From the NCBI GenBank assembly GCA_027924645.1, contig BSBN01000037.1, positions 434,001 through 498,000 on the forward strand: a stretch of 64,000 bases of DNA. The letters run 5' to 3'. Numbering within the stretch: the stretch's first letter is position 1; every line of letters begins with the position of its first letter. Source of the DNA: Cunninghamia lanceolata. Lineage: Eukaryota; Streptophyta; Pinopsida; Cupressales; Cupressaceae. Under the pieces are notes generated by a model, which was given only the letters and a program-made list of their open reading frames with translations, did no database searches and was not told where the DNA came from. The position numbers and the translations under genes were made by a program. Shown piece by piece: positions 1-11,739 of the stretch.

Positions 1-658
1 ATTGAAATAACAGAAAAATAGTTTTAACTAGGAATGCATAAATAAATAAGGAAATATACGAAGTGAGGGTTAGTACCTTGAGTGGCCAGCTCAGGGAACT
101 ATCTCACTTATTCTGGAAAACCAAATCTACTTCAGATTTTCATGCATTCTCATAACACCGAATTGTATTCAACTCATATCAGAAATAAAATCTTCTTAGA
201 TTTTATCAAATCAAAACATGTCTGGATTATTGATGTGAGAAGCATAATGAATAATCAACATATGATGACTAATGAATAATCAACATATAGAAATCAGCAT
301 ATGAATAATCAACATATGATGACTCTAAACTTGTTGATTTTGACATGATTAGATTAGAAGTGAAATGTGTAATGAGAATCTAGGGCTAGATGTTGTTGAT
401 GACATAGATGAGCACATGTTGATTGTTGATCTCATATTCTACCATGATCAAACTCTTAAATTTTCAGCTCTTTTGTGTAATCCTAACTATGGTGCAATCT
501 TCAAAAGTTAGGAGAATATCCTTGGTTTGACTAACAATGATGTGACAATTTAAAGTTAAATGTAAAAATTTAAAGTTTCCTAGGGTGGTAGGCACAATCT
601 CTAGGTTAGTTTCACATTTTCTTAACATATCTTCTCAAACACGCTTTCTTAACCTCCC
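1..658. other. AT-rich non-coding stretch with short tandem repeat
   Basis: No open frame here looks like a gene. At about 245-325 a short unit (around AATAATCAACATATGATGACT) is repeated two to three times with small changes. The rest is AT-rich plant-type intergenic or old transposon DNA with no family signal that I can read. Confidence 0.4.
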
Positions 659-1739
659 ATGGATACACCTACTCAAGACAAGATAGAAGAAGTCACTAGC
701 ACTAAGGAGAGTTATGACAAGCACATTGTGATGGACCAACCATTCCAAATGGAGACTCATAAGGTAAAACTAGACCTACCAGCATGTTAGGACAACCCAA
801 ACTCTTATATTGTAGGTGGTAAATTAGTTAGAGTAGCTCACGAAGATAAGTATGAAGGCATCTCAAATAAGCAATTTATTGTCAATTAAGGTCATGGGAG
901 TAATGATCACAAAGGTAATGAAGAAAAAACCAATGGATTTCATGACAAGGAACACAATGATGATGTTAGGAGCATAATAGTTTGAATTATCTATTCAAGG
1001 TAGCCAAGGGGTGAAATCATCAAAAAAGGAGTAATTTTAAGACTAATTATGATGACAGAGTTATTGGTGATCTTTTGACTAAGTTTTATGATGACAAAAA
1101 GACTAAAATATAGAGTTTATGGCAGCCTAACTACTCTGATTTCTTGGAGAAACCTAGAGATGGCAGTCCAAAAAATTTAGAGGGTACTTAGACAATAAAG
1201 AACTTATCTAGTATAGGTCCAATAAATGAAACTCAAAGTATTTTTTTAGAGGCAAATGGCCAAAAGGATGATAGTGATAACTCATTACTAAACGAGGACC
1301 AATTATATCAAATTTATAGCATCAATCTTGTAAAATTTTATGTTGATACAACATGTTACATTAGAGAGAATGATGATAATCCTTTTTTATAGGGAGGTAC
1401 TAATGACATAGTTCAAATTGAGAGAGTACAAAAGAGTCTTGAATGTCATGATGTTGTTTCTAAAGGTCATGGTTCACTTCCACGTTGACAATAAGAAGAA
1501 TCAGGGATGTGTACTTACAATTTTGACAATGTTTAAAATTCTTTAGGGTTAACTAATCAAGATACAACAAATTCATGTATATCATATTTTAATGATTCTA
1601 ATTCTATTAATGTACATAATGATGAATTTTTTAACTTAGATGGTTCTAGTGATTGTGAGTGTTCTTATGAGAGTTTCATGTATTTTCTTGTGATTTTGTT
1701 AATGGTGTCTTTGATGCTTCATAAATCATCTAGTTAACC
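659..1739 (+). pseudogene. Decayed ORF of unknown identity (Asp/Asn/Ser-rich)
   Basis: I do not recognise this gene. Starting from the ATG at 659 the frame reads MDTPTQDKIEEV, then a polar protein sequence interrupted by a few stops to about 970. From about 970 the reading continues in the +1 frame to about 1735, interrupted by only about eight stops over about 765 bases in AT-rich DNA. Between the stops the residues are coherent, for example FLEKPRDGSPKNLEG, SLLNEDQLYQIYSIN and DGSSDCECSYESFMYF. Most stops are TAG or TAA where CAG or CAA would keep the frame open, which is the pattern left by cytosine deamination of an old coding sequence. The composition is rich in Asp, Asn and Ser, without visible membrane segments until a short hydrophobic run near the end. 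It could be an accessory or gag-like ORF of an old LTR element, or a decayed host gene. Identity is open. Confidence 0.4.
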
Positions 1740-3320
1740 CTAAAATGTGCAATAAGAGGCTAGTGACAACTTGATGAAACTGTAACAGGCTAGGCTTTGA
1801 TCATGACAATGACTTAGGGTAGCTTATACTAACTGTACGAAAGGATTCTTAGCTTTGTGAAAACCATGAACTTGATGTCCACTTTGATGGATTTAACATG
1901 CAATGTATAAGGGAACATGTGTAGATCATATGTATATTTCTGGACTGTCATAGTCTTGGGTAACTTGAGACACTTATATTATCCTTCCTCCACCCTAAAA
2001 CTTCATCACCCTCATAGAGATTCAGGTACATCACAAAGGACTAGTTATATTATCATGCAAGGAGGCTCTACTCAAGACTGTCCTGATGACATCATACCCT
2101 GCTCGACATGCACCCATGAATATCAATATTCTATCTTCCTTAACTATCTAATAACTCCTTGAAAAGCCACTATCTATTCAATACAACCTCATTGTGATTA
2201 TAATTGTCCTAATAACTATGTCAATGACATGTATGGTTATCTTTTAATTCACAGCAATCTTCCCTACCATATATGAATATCCTTTCAAGACCACATAGAT
2301 ATGTTTATATAGTATCATGGATATGTTTTTGCATGTATTTGAGATTAATTGACTTATCATTTAGTCTTGATTTTCACCTTGTGTATGAGCTTCTATCCTA
2401 CCCATGGGTGAGAGGTCATAACTATTCCTAGGCTTGCATAATAGCTATTGCGGTATAATTTAGTCTTTAGGATGATATGATAATTCTTGCAACTGAGTAT
2501 GCTCAAGTGACAATCCTTAGCTTGATTTTAGCATGATGATAATTCATTGACTAACATGATTGCCCTTTAAAGTATCCTTATAATTGTTTAGGTTAGTGTT
2601 TGAATTAAGATAATAGCAACATGTGATAATTTTCACTTTCTCATGATAATTTAACTTGTCAAAATGATAATCCTCTCACTTCTCTCATGACTGTCCTATA
2701 ACATGAGATTTCATGCTTTAACATAATCATAAAATGAAGTAAATGAATACATTTAAAGAACATACCTTAGATTTTGAGATTCGAGTTGCCCAATCCTCAA
2801 AAATTTGATCTTTTTGGCAAGTTCCTTCATATTCAATGTTGAATTCTATAAAACTCTAATAGGATTAGTGAAAATTAAGAAAAAAAAACAAACATATATC
2901 ATCAAATTCAATCTAATTACATTAAAATTAACATTGAAACAATATGAAACATGAAACTATTAGTTTAAACAATCAAATTCTGTCTAAAAACATGCAATTT
3001 AATTCTTCTATGTTGAAAAACCAAAAAAAGGTGGTGGATTAGGCAAAAAATGATTGTCAAAATGTCAACTAGTTAAAAAAGCATTTTTTTGTCTAATTGT
3101 GCATGAAAAGCAGGGAATAACAGAGCATGTGGGACTGAAACATGGATCCCACATGCTTTTTGTCTATTTTTTTGTTCACAAAAATGTGCTCACGTTATAA
3201 CACGAGCGTATTTTGTCAAACATGAAAGTTTTAAGAGCTTTCATGCATCAAAGTCTTAAGTGTTGTCATGCCTTTAAACTTATAAGTATTTTAAGTGCAT
3301 CAAAAGTGGGGATGAAGGTA
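1740..3320. other. AT-rich non-coding DNA with one strong inverted repeat
   Basis: No supportable gene. The notable structure is a perfect 11-bp inverted repeat, AGCATGTGGGA at 3124-3134 and its complement at 3147-3157, with a 12-base loop. Homopolymer A and T runs are common. The sequence is probably old transposon DNA. Confidence 0.35.
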
Positions 3321-3323
3321 CAG

Positions 3324-3410
3324 ACGTCAGAGAGAGAGAGAGAAGGTAGGAGGTATAGAGGGGATGGAAAGGGTAGGAGGTAGAGAGAGAGAGAGAGACT
3401 GCTTTTGACA
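3324..3410. repeat. GA-rich microsatellite
   Basis: Imperfect (GA)n runs interspersed with GGTAGGAGGTA-type units, immediately left of the telomere-like tract. Confidence 0.7.
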
Positions 3411-3416
3411 TGCAAC

Positions 3417-4135
3417 TCTAAACCTGAGCAACCCTAAACATCTAAACCCTAAATAATGCCCCTAAACCCTAACCCCTAAACCCAAGCAACCCTAAACCTC
3501 TTTCTCTCTATCTCTATCATCCCTCTACCTCTCAATCTCTCTCCCTATGTCTCTGGCCATGTCCCCCACTCTATCTCCATGTCTCTCTATCTCCCTCTCT
3601 CTCTAAACCCCTAAACCCTAAATAATGCCCCCAAACCCTAACCCCTAAACCCTAAACATCTATCTCCCTATCTCTCCCTCTCTAAACCCTGAACCCTAAA
3701 CCTCTAGACCTTAACCCATAACCCCTAAACCATAAACCCTAAACCCTAAATAATGCCCCTAAACCTAAAACCCAATTAGCCCTAAACCCCTAAACCCAAA
3801 CCTTAAACCCTAAACCCTAAACCTAAGCAACCCTAAACCTCTATCTCCCTATCTCTCCCATATCTCCCTATCTCTATCATCCCTCTACCTCTCAATCTCT
3901 CTCCTTATGTCTCTGGCCATGTCCCTCACTCTCTATCTCCCTATCTCTGCCCTCGGTCTGCTCTATATCTCCCTATCGATCCTCTCTCTCTCTAAACCCT
4001 AACCTAAACCTCTAAACCTTAACCCCTAACCCCTAAACTCTAAACCCTAAACCCTAACTAATGCCCTTAAACCCTAAACTTGAGCAACCCTAAACCTCTA
4101 AACCCTAAACCCAAGCAACCCTAAACATCTCTCTC
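3417..4135. repeat. Interstitial telomere-like (CCCTAAA) tract mixed with CT-rich repeats
   Basis: The plant telomere unit CCCTAAA (TTTAGGG on the other strand) and near variants (CCCCTAAA, CCCTAACC, CCTAAACC) recur throughout, broken by linkers such as AATAATGCC and AAGCAACC and by CT-rich blocks (TCTCCCTATCTC). A CT-rich block at about 3515-3600 is repeated exactly 360 bases downstream at about 3875-3960, so part of the array arose by segmental duplication. This is an internal, degenerate array rather than a chromosome end, since non-telomeric sequence flanks it on both sides. Confidence 0.8.
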
Positions 4136-4169
4136 ATTGATGAAGGAAATAAAAACAAGAAAACTAGGA

Positions 4170-4745
4170 CTCTCTCTCTCCCCCTATCACCCTATCTCTC
4201 CTCTCCATCTCCACCCTCTCTCCCTCTTCCTCCCTCTCCCTCTCCCTTATCAACAAAGAACATGGTAACAAGAAAACTAGGACATGCAAAGACAGATGAG
4301 GATATAAATTGGGAGGATGAATTGGAAACAAGATAAAACAAAATTTCATTGGATGGGAAGAATGACGAGGAGAGGTGGAAAATAGTAAAATAGGGAAAAT
4401 TTGGTGGGATCTAAAGGGAAATTGGAAAGGAAAAGGAAAACTAGGAAAGCTAGGAAAAGGAAAACAAGGAGGTAGATAGGTCATAGAGAGAGAGAGGAGG
4501 GGAGGGGAGGGAAGAAGAGAGTGAGAGGGAGGGTAGGAGGTAGAGAGGGGAGGGAAGTAGAGAGTGAGAGAGAGGAAGGGAAGTAGAGAGTGAGAGAGAG
4601 GGTAGGAGGTAGAGAGGGGAGGGAAGTAGAGAGTGAGAGAAAGAGAGAGGAGGGAAGTGGAGGTGAGAAAGAGAGAGGAGGGAGGGAGAGATGTAGAGGG
4701 GAGGGAGAGAGAGAATAATAGAGAGAGGGGTAAGGAGAATATGAG
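4170..4745. repeat. Long polypyrimidine/polypurine tract (CT then GA microsatellite)
   Basis: At 4170-4255 the plus strand is CT-rich, and at 4485-4745 it is almost pure purine with GAGAGAG, GGGAGGGAAG and GTAGAGAG units. Open frames across it on the minus strand are only translations of simple repeat (Ser/Leu/Pro runs) and are not genes. Confidence 0.75.
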
Positions 4746-4779
4746 AGTGACATGTTTTATTTCACCATAACGTGAGCGC

Positions 4780-7157
4780 ATTATAACGCACTCGCATTAT
4801 GCTTTGCCTTGGTAATTTCTAAGCCTTAGGCTTCCAACCCAAAGGCTTGGACTGTGTTTAGGACGTCCAAAGACGTGTTTTTCTAGATTGTAACAAAAAT
4901 CACATTATCTGGAGCGTGCTCCCCATCAGGTTTGCACTTTTTTCAATGATAAGTTGAAAAAAATACCACCATAATCTTAAGCTCTCTATTAGCTTTCTAA
5001 CCATATAATTATTTTCACGTTTTGAGTATGTTAAGGATTTCATCTTTAATTTCTTTTATTAGTGTATCCATTTTTTGTTAAATATTTTTGACTTTTTTTA
5101 ACCATTCATCAAATTTTCAAATAAATAACATTTTTAGAAACTAGACTCCATTCTACACGTATTCAAAAGAAAAAAAAATTGGTTTTCGATTAGTTTTGAA
5201 AAATTTTAGGGGGGAGCATGCTCAATTTTTTATTTTCCAAGATGCGTCCACTTTGAAAATTAGTAAAAAATCAATTATTCATCAAAAAATTATCTGAAAA
5301 ATCAGGGATAAACTACATGATGTTAGCTAATTTCTCACCAAATCAATTTTTGAAATACTAATTTTTTTTTAACATTTTAGGGGGAGCACACCAGACGCTA
5401 TGTTATGTTTTTTTGGAAAAAACAAGACCAATTTGTGTGCTCCCCCTTTTTGAACCCCTTAATCTCAACCATTTTTTTAAAAAAAATAGTAGTTTAGAAA
5501 CTAGATTCGGAGAACTATGACTCTTGTTTTTGTTGTATCTTCAAATTTTGAGTGTAACTATCTTCAATTTCTCATCCAACATCAGTCTTTCCTGATTTCA
5601 CAAAAAAGTGGCATCTTAAGACCTCCTTTTGATCCCCTATCTTTGTGCACTTACCCATTATTAATATATAAATAAATAAACATAACATATTTCAATATAG
5701 TGGTAGCATTACCACCATTACACATGTTGGAATACGTCATTCGACAAAGTGTGAGTATGGGGTTGAGATTTTCTCACCCCTCGCAACCTTGTGCTAACAT
5801 CAGCATAAATAAATAGGTAATCACTGGAAAATATATAGGAAAGTTCCAACAAAGGAAAATTGTTAAACTCTTAACAATATTAATATTCCTAGATAACACT
5901 TTATCCATATACAACAAGGTCTAACATTAGGAAAACCTTTCCTACATGGCAAATCAACAATTGTTGAGATGAGATGAACTTAATAAGGAGAGTCGATTAC
6001 TACTTACCTGTCTCGAGAAGGTTCACTAATTATACATCACATAACTTGAATGGAAAAACCTGTTCCTTTCTAGACATCTATTTATAGTGTATTTTAAGAT
6101 AGGCAACATCGACAGTAAAACACAAAGGCATCTGTGTGCATTGGAGTCAATATAATATATATAGTCTAATCTGTATGGGATAATGTTTTCGCAATTTGAT
6201 CTTGTTAATTATTTGTAATTGATTTTTGTAATAGTCATCATCCTCCAAGCATGCATGTCACATCCCCAAACTTTGACTATGCTTTACTAATTATAGTGTA
6301 TTGCTCAGCATCATGCCATGCTTACATAAGCTTTTGTGTATCATGCCTGCAACATCGCCTTGGTTGTGCTTGCTTGGGGGCAACCCCTTCACGACATAGC
6401 TATTCATAACATATCCTCTAGGCATATGCTTGCTAAAAGCTCCTTCATGATGTAAGCAATTATTTTAAGGTGGGGGAATACATTTTCTATTTATCACACC
6501 TTATTGTACACCACACTGATGGTATGCTCCCTGCAACATGTGGCGTAGCACTTGTGGTCCATATCACCTTTATCAGAATTACCTAACAAACAACAAATTT
6601 TGTTAGTCCCGTAATTTTTGATATTGCTTGACATGTAACTCACCTAGCAGAGCAATGTTAGCATGTGATGTTACATTTGCTACCACTCAGCACTTCTCAT
6701 AAGCCACCTAGCAAACAATGGATTTTGCTATCCCTAATGACTTATGAAAGCTTCTCGATATGATTCCTAGCAAACAACAGATTTTGCTAGCCCTAGAATA
6801 ATACTTCTCTCTTTTCTTCTTACCTTTTTGTGTGTTTTCATGTGTTTGTTTAGATTAGTGCATATTAAACTATATTATTTTTTAACCACAAGGGCCTTGG
6901 CAAATAATATTTGGTTTAATCCTCCTTTAACATTAGTTTTATATATTTATGTATACACGTGCTTCTGACATCTGTGTCGTGTGTAGATTTTTGGGCCTAC
7001 CATTGTGGTTTTGCAAAATCCTAAGGCTAGGGGCTTCACATCTTCACTTAGCGACATTCTGCATCCTTCACACAATATTTGGGTAAAACTTTTCTTTCAT
7101 GTTATTTATTGCATATACTTTAGCTTGCATATATGCATGTAGTGGCATACACTTGCT
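4780..7157. other. Non-coding interior of an old LTR element (probable)
   Basis: No pol domain can be read. GGGGGAGCA-type motifs recur (about 5205, 5375, and in inverted form near 4913 and 5440). At 6580-6792 three copies of a short hairpin-like unit occur, TAACAAA..TTTGTTA, TAGCAAA..TTTGCTA and CTAGCAAA..TTTGCTAG. The stretch runs up to a polypurine tract and LTR start at 7158-7173, so it is probably the decayed interior of that element. Confidence 0.35.
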
Positions 7158-7630
7158 AAAGTGGGGGCTAAATGTAGCATTATAAATTGTGCTCGCACAC
7201 AATTTCACACTCTACTTGGCACTTGCTTTAGCATTCCCTTCCCTTTAACCTTTGTGTTGACCTCTTTATGTTTGTCTAAACCCAAACTTACAAAAGTGCC
7301 TTAATCCTACCAATGTCCCAAGCAATCTTGACCTTTTAAGACTTGAAGTTGCCTAGATTGGAGTGCTAGGCGTGGACATCTATGCTAAGCATTGGCATCC
7401 TGATAGCATCTCCCAGTTCGTCAACTCATAGAGGGTGTGTTTTTTCTTGCACGACATTATTTATTTTTCTGTATGCCTATCCTTCGCGCCCAAATGACTC
7501 TTTCCCCAACTTTTTACCTCCATTCTTCCCTATAAAAATGCTCTCACTTTGCCTTTCAAAGGATCACGAATCTTTATAGTAAAGCTCTTCCAAATTGTTT
7601 ACTCAAGCTCTCATTACTTGTGATGCTACA
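7158..7630 (+). repeat. Candidate 3' LTR with adjacent polypurine tract
   Basis: A purine-rich tract AAAGTGGGGGCTAAA at 7158-7172 directly precedes TGTAGCAT at 7173, the typical layout of a polypurine tract followed by a 3' LTR. The complement ATGCTACA ends at 7630, giving a 458-bp unit bounded by perfect 8-bp TG...CA inverted ends. No second copy is present in the window, so the LTR call rests on the ends and tract only. Confidence 0.5.
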
Positions 7631-8620
7631 TTTTGCGTATTAGTCATCTATTGTAGGTTTCCAATCTCATGTGATTCACTCTGATTTTTATTGCACATTC
7701 GCACGTGATTTCCATCCTCGAAGAATAGAGCCCTCTTGTTCTCCAACGTGATAGCCTTCCGACGCAATTCTTGTAACCCTCTCTTGCACATTCACTTCAT
7801 TTCATTTAGATTAATACTAGTCTTTTTAGTTTGAAGCATTTATTGTTTATCTTGAATATATCATTGTTTGTCATTGCTCGTCGCTATTATAGATGCATGT
7901 AGAATACAAGAGCACACACTTTTTATCATTATATATTCATCTGATTTTCATTGAGGTAGAAATACCAAAAATAGGGTTTGAATGAGGCAAACCTCTATAC
8001 AGCCCAACCCTCTTTCTCTCTTCTTGTAGGTTGAAGACCGAGTAGAGGAAGGATAACAAATGCATACTTCTTCCTTTCTCTTTGTTTGCATACTTCTTCC
8101 TTTCTCTTTGTTATTTTACCATTTCCAATCCATTTTTGATAATAATCAACTTTCGTACTCTTATATTCATCTTTATTGTTAACAAGATTCACTAAAATTC
8201 GTGCATAAGCTGTACATGTACGGACTGTGGATTTTATGTACCATACGAACTACAATGCCTAGTGCAAACATCCGTGCCAAGCCTTGGTGTCCTTGGCAGT
8301 GGACTCCCAACTTTGGTGCCAACTTCCTCATTTCTAGTTATTTCATTTTCTGTATTAGTTTCTGTGAATTATGTTCTCTGTATGTGCTTATCTCTTCAGC
8401 TTTTCATTGTACTTAGTTAGTTCTATTAGTTTAATTAGTCACTTAGTGCTTCAATTACAACAAAAGAATCCAAACCAGATAATCTTACTCTTCCTAATTG
8501 GATAGAAGCAAGACATACATCTTTGTCGGTTGGGATTCTAATGTTTGATAGAAGTTTGCTTTTATTAGCAGTAGTTTAGTTAAGAGTAGTTTTTCCATCT
8601 TACATTGTGATACCTAAGAT
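7631..8620. other. Non-coding, short 26-bp tandem duplication
   Basis: No gene is supported. A unit containing TACTTCTTCCTTTCTCTTTG is present twice in tandem at about 8065-8115. The sequence from about 8460 leads into the Copia pol remnant but is too decayed to read as coding. Confidence 0.35.
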
Positions 8621-8629
8621 ATTGTTCAT

Positions 8630-10045
8630 TTTCCTAAAGGAGAAAAGCCATTGGTTGTAAATGGGTCTATAAGAAGAAATTTGGGGTAGATGGTTCATTT
8701 GAGAAGTACAAGGCCAGAATGGTGGCCACGGGCTACTCTGAGAGAGAGGGAGTTGATTTCAGTGATCTTTTTTCTCCTATTGCTAAATTATCCTCAATTA
8801 GATTTATTTTACCCATAGCTACTACTAGTGATTTTGAAATTGAGCAAATGGATGTTAAAACTACTTTTTTACATTGGGATCTGGAAGAGGACATTTATAT
8901 GCAACAACCTAAAGGTTTTGAGGTAAAAGGGAAGGAACATTTAGTTTGTAGGTTGAAAAGGTCTCTTTGTGGTTTGAAATAATCACCCCAATGTGGTATC
9001 AAAAATTTGATTCATTGTGTTAAAGTTGAGTTTTGTAAGAAGCGAAGAGGATCACTGTATTTACATTAGATGTATTGATGATCATATACTAATTGTTGCC
9101 TTGTATGTGGAGGACAATGTTTTTCAGTAACACCAAGGGTATAATTAGTGGGTTGAAAGCTCAACTTTTAGGAACATTTGATGTGAAGGATCTGTGGGTA
9201 GCAAGGTACATATTGGGAATGAAAATCAGGAGGGATCGTGAACACATAAATCTTTGGTTATTTCAAAGTATGTTGATACTATTTTGCATGGATTTAATAT
9301 GCAAGAATATAAGCTAGTTAGAATTCCTTTACCAATTGGGACTAAGCTTGTTTTAGATATGTGTCCCAAGTGTGAAGATGATTTTGAAGATATGTCTAAC
9401 TTGTCATATGCTAGTGCAGTTGATAGCCCAATGTATGCAATAATTTGCACTAGGTCAGATATTGCTCGAGCAATGGGAGTATTGAGCAAGTTTATGTCTA
9501 ACCCTAGTAGAGAACATTGGAATTATGTGAAGAGGATACTTAGATATTTGTGTGGTACTTTTGATTATTATTTGGTTTATTTTGGTATTGATAGTGTGGA
9601 CAAGACATTAGACATATAGGGCTTTGTTGATTCAGATTGGGCTAGTGATTTGGATAGTCGGATGTTAACTAGTGGCTATGTTTTTACTTTGTTTGGTGGT
9701 GCAGTGAGTTGGATGAGTAAAAGGCAGCCCATGGTTTCTTTATCCACCACCAAAGTAGAGTATATGGTTACTACCCATGTCTCAAAGGAGGTAGTTTGGT
9801 TACAAAGCCTGTGTGTAGGTTTTGGTTTTGATTGCAAGACAATTCAAATTGATTGTGACAGTCAGAGTGCAATCTGTTTAGCGAAGAATCCTAAGTATCA
9901 TGCTCGAATAGAACTTGTGCATGTACAATACCACTTTGTTCATGAAATGATTGCAAATGGACAGATTGTGTTGAGGAAGGTTGACACTCGGGAAAATGTT
10001 GTAGATTTTTTTACCAAGCCTGTAAGCACTAAAAAGTTATCTTAG
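8630..10045 (+). pseudogene. Copia-type pol remnant: reverse transcriptase and RNase H
   Basis: The protein can be followed through several frames. It begins with GCKWVYKKK and YKARMVATGY, the usual start of Copia reverse transcriptase, followed by QMDVKTTFLHWDLEEDIYMQQP and CRLKRSLCGLK. The catalytic YVDD region is degraded and reads YVEDN. RNase H follows, with DSDWASD, SGYVFTLFGGAVSW, STTKVEYM and DCDSQSAICLAKNP, and ends KVDTRENVVDFFTKPVS before a stop at 10043-10045. A one-base loss near 8655, a stop at about 8981 and others break the frame. Gag, protease and integrase are missing, so the copy is 5'-truncated. The 3' LTR follows directly. Confidence 0.85.
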
Positions 10046-10136
10046 TGCAAGGTGGCCATAGGCCTCATATCTTTTGCTTAATTCATTTTGCTTTTCCTAT
10101 GGATGTATTTACAATGTATGATATCAAATGGGAGGA
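10046..10136 (+). other. Copia 3' untranslated segment with polypurine tract
   Basis: Short segment after the pol stop. It ends in AAATGGGAGGA (10126-10136), a purine-rich tract directly against the LTR start and the expected primer for plus-strand synthesis. Confidence 0.6.
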
Positions 10137-11050
10137 TGTTAGGATTAAGGTGCCATCAACCTTGTAAATCCTATGTCATCTAATTATTGTAAATATTGTT
10201 TGTAAATGCATTAATAAGGGATGATAGATTCATCGACAACGATAATTAATTTTTACTAGTACAATAATTAATTATTTACTGAAAATAATAAATAATTATT
10301 TACTAGCAGTGGTTTACTATTTATCGGTTAGAGCATCTTTTACTTTGGGATGTAAACTGGTAATAAAGTTAAACTAGGCACCCAAATTGGTTTGACTATT
10401 CTTGGGTTGTTATGGCACGTGTAAGAAGGAATTTTTGTATAACTATTGTCAATCAAGGACATGTTGTAAGAGCATCTCCTATTTCAAGGCAATTTATGAC
10501 AAACTAGGTGTTGAAAATGGAGAGTTAATTTTAGTCAGTTGTGACATGTTGTAATCTAAGTTGTAAGAGGCTATGTTTAACATGTTGACTAAATTCTTAA
10601 GATGAGGCATTGGAATTCGCCCAAGCTTGGATGCCATATCTCTTGTATTCCCAAGAAGTATGTAATGTATTATTTGATAGATGCTTGAGGAGGTAGAAGT
10701 ATTGTGAGTTTCACAAGTACACAAGTGTTGTCAGATTAAAGACACGAAAGGATTGGAGGAAGATTATTGCATTGTACTCTTGCATTGAAGATAATGCAAT
10801 CTTGGCCTCTTTTCCTTGGTCAATTTTTTTCTTAAAAGGGTTCTCCATGTTATATATTGTGTTATGTGATGTTTTCATGGCATTTCTCATTTCATATGTT
10901 GTTGATTTTAATTCTATAATATCCTTTTGGCATTCTATAGTTAAGCAATATTTGGATGAATGGGTTTTCATGAACATTAAGTCTTAATTTTAGATTTGTA
11001 GACTTATTTTCATATTCCATTTGTAGTGGTTTTACCTTATATTCCTAACA
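10137..11050 (+). repeat. 3' LTR of the 8.6-kb Copia remnant
   Basis: Starts TGTTAGGATT right after the polypurine tract and ends ATTCCTAACA, giving perfect 8-bp inverted ends (TGTTAGGA/TCCTAACA) and a length of 914 bp. The matching 5' LTR is absent from the window, so the target-site duplication cannot be tested. Confidence 0.7.
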
Positions 11051-11739
11051 CCGCAAAGGCGATGATAGGATGATGGAATAAGGATCTCATGATGACAAGG
11101 ATTCAATTGATGTGCATTGATGTTGGTAGGTAGAAGTTTTGGTTTTATTTTTGGTGTGGGGTTGTTGTGGAGCTTTTGTGCAGTTATTTGTGATGTTGCT
11201 TGTAAAATGTTACAAGGAGATCTCAATATTGCCAGGTACAATGCTTTTCCCAAAGATGCCTGGATAGAAGGCACTACAGGTATTACTTTTGGAATGCTAA
11301 TGGACATACATCATGATACCATTTAAATGGGAGGACCTCAAAAGGTGCTTTCTAAAGCATAACACAATATACTACCCTCAACATGTGACAAAGTCAACAA
11401 TGGGGAAGGAATGATGGGAATGGGATGATAAGACGAAGATGGGATGAGATAGGTAGAGAGTACTAGGAGATAATGGAATCCATTTTTTACATGACACCTA
11501 CAAGTAGGTTTTCATCACGACACTTACCCAAGGTGCCATAGGATGGTTTTCACTAGAGGATGATTTTTTTCTTTATTTCGAATTTTTTATATTTTTTAAT
11601 ATTTTCTAGATTTTATGATTGTTGAAGTGTTGTAAATTAGGCATGAAAGTGCTTGAGGTGCACTATGTTCATGGGTTATTCTAGCTCCTTACCCATATTT
11701 GGTAATGATAACATAAGGACCCAACCAATTAGGTTCAAG
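11051..11739. other. Non-coding tail of the Tat-like element
   Basis: No gene is supported. The stretch 11489-11600 is recognisably related to 18282-18400 inside the pol-less 9.6-kb element (shared GGTTTTCATCA, ACTTA(C/T)CCAAGG and TGGTTTTCACT followed by T-rich sequence). It is therefore probably the 3' untranslated part of the minus-strand Tat-like element whose pol lies at 11740-15427. Confidence 0.4.

Noticed and set aside
4164..4781. A 205-codon minus-strand open frame
   Set aside because: It translates GA/CT microsatellite (Ser/Leu/Pro runs), so there is no reason to call it a gene.
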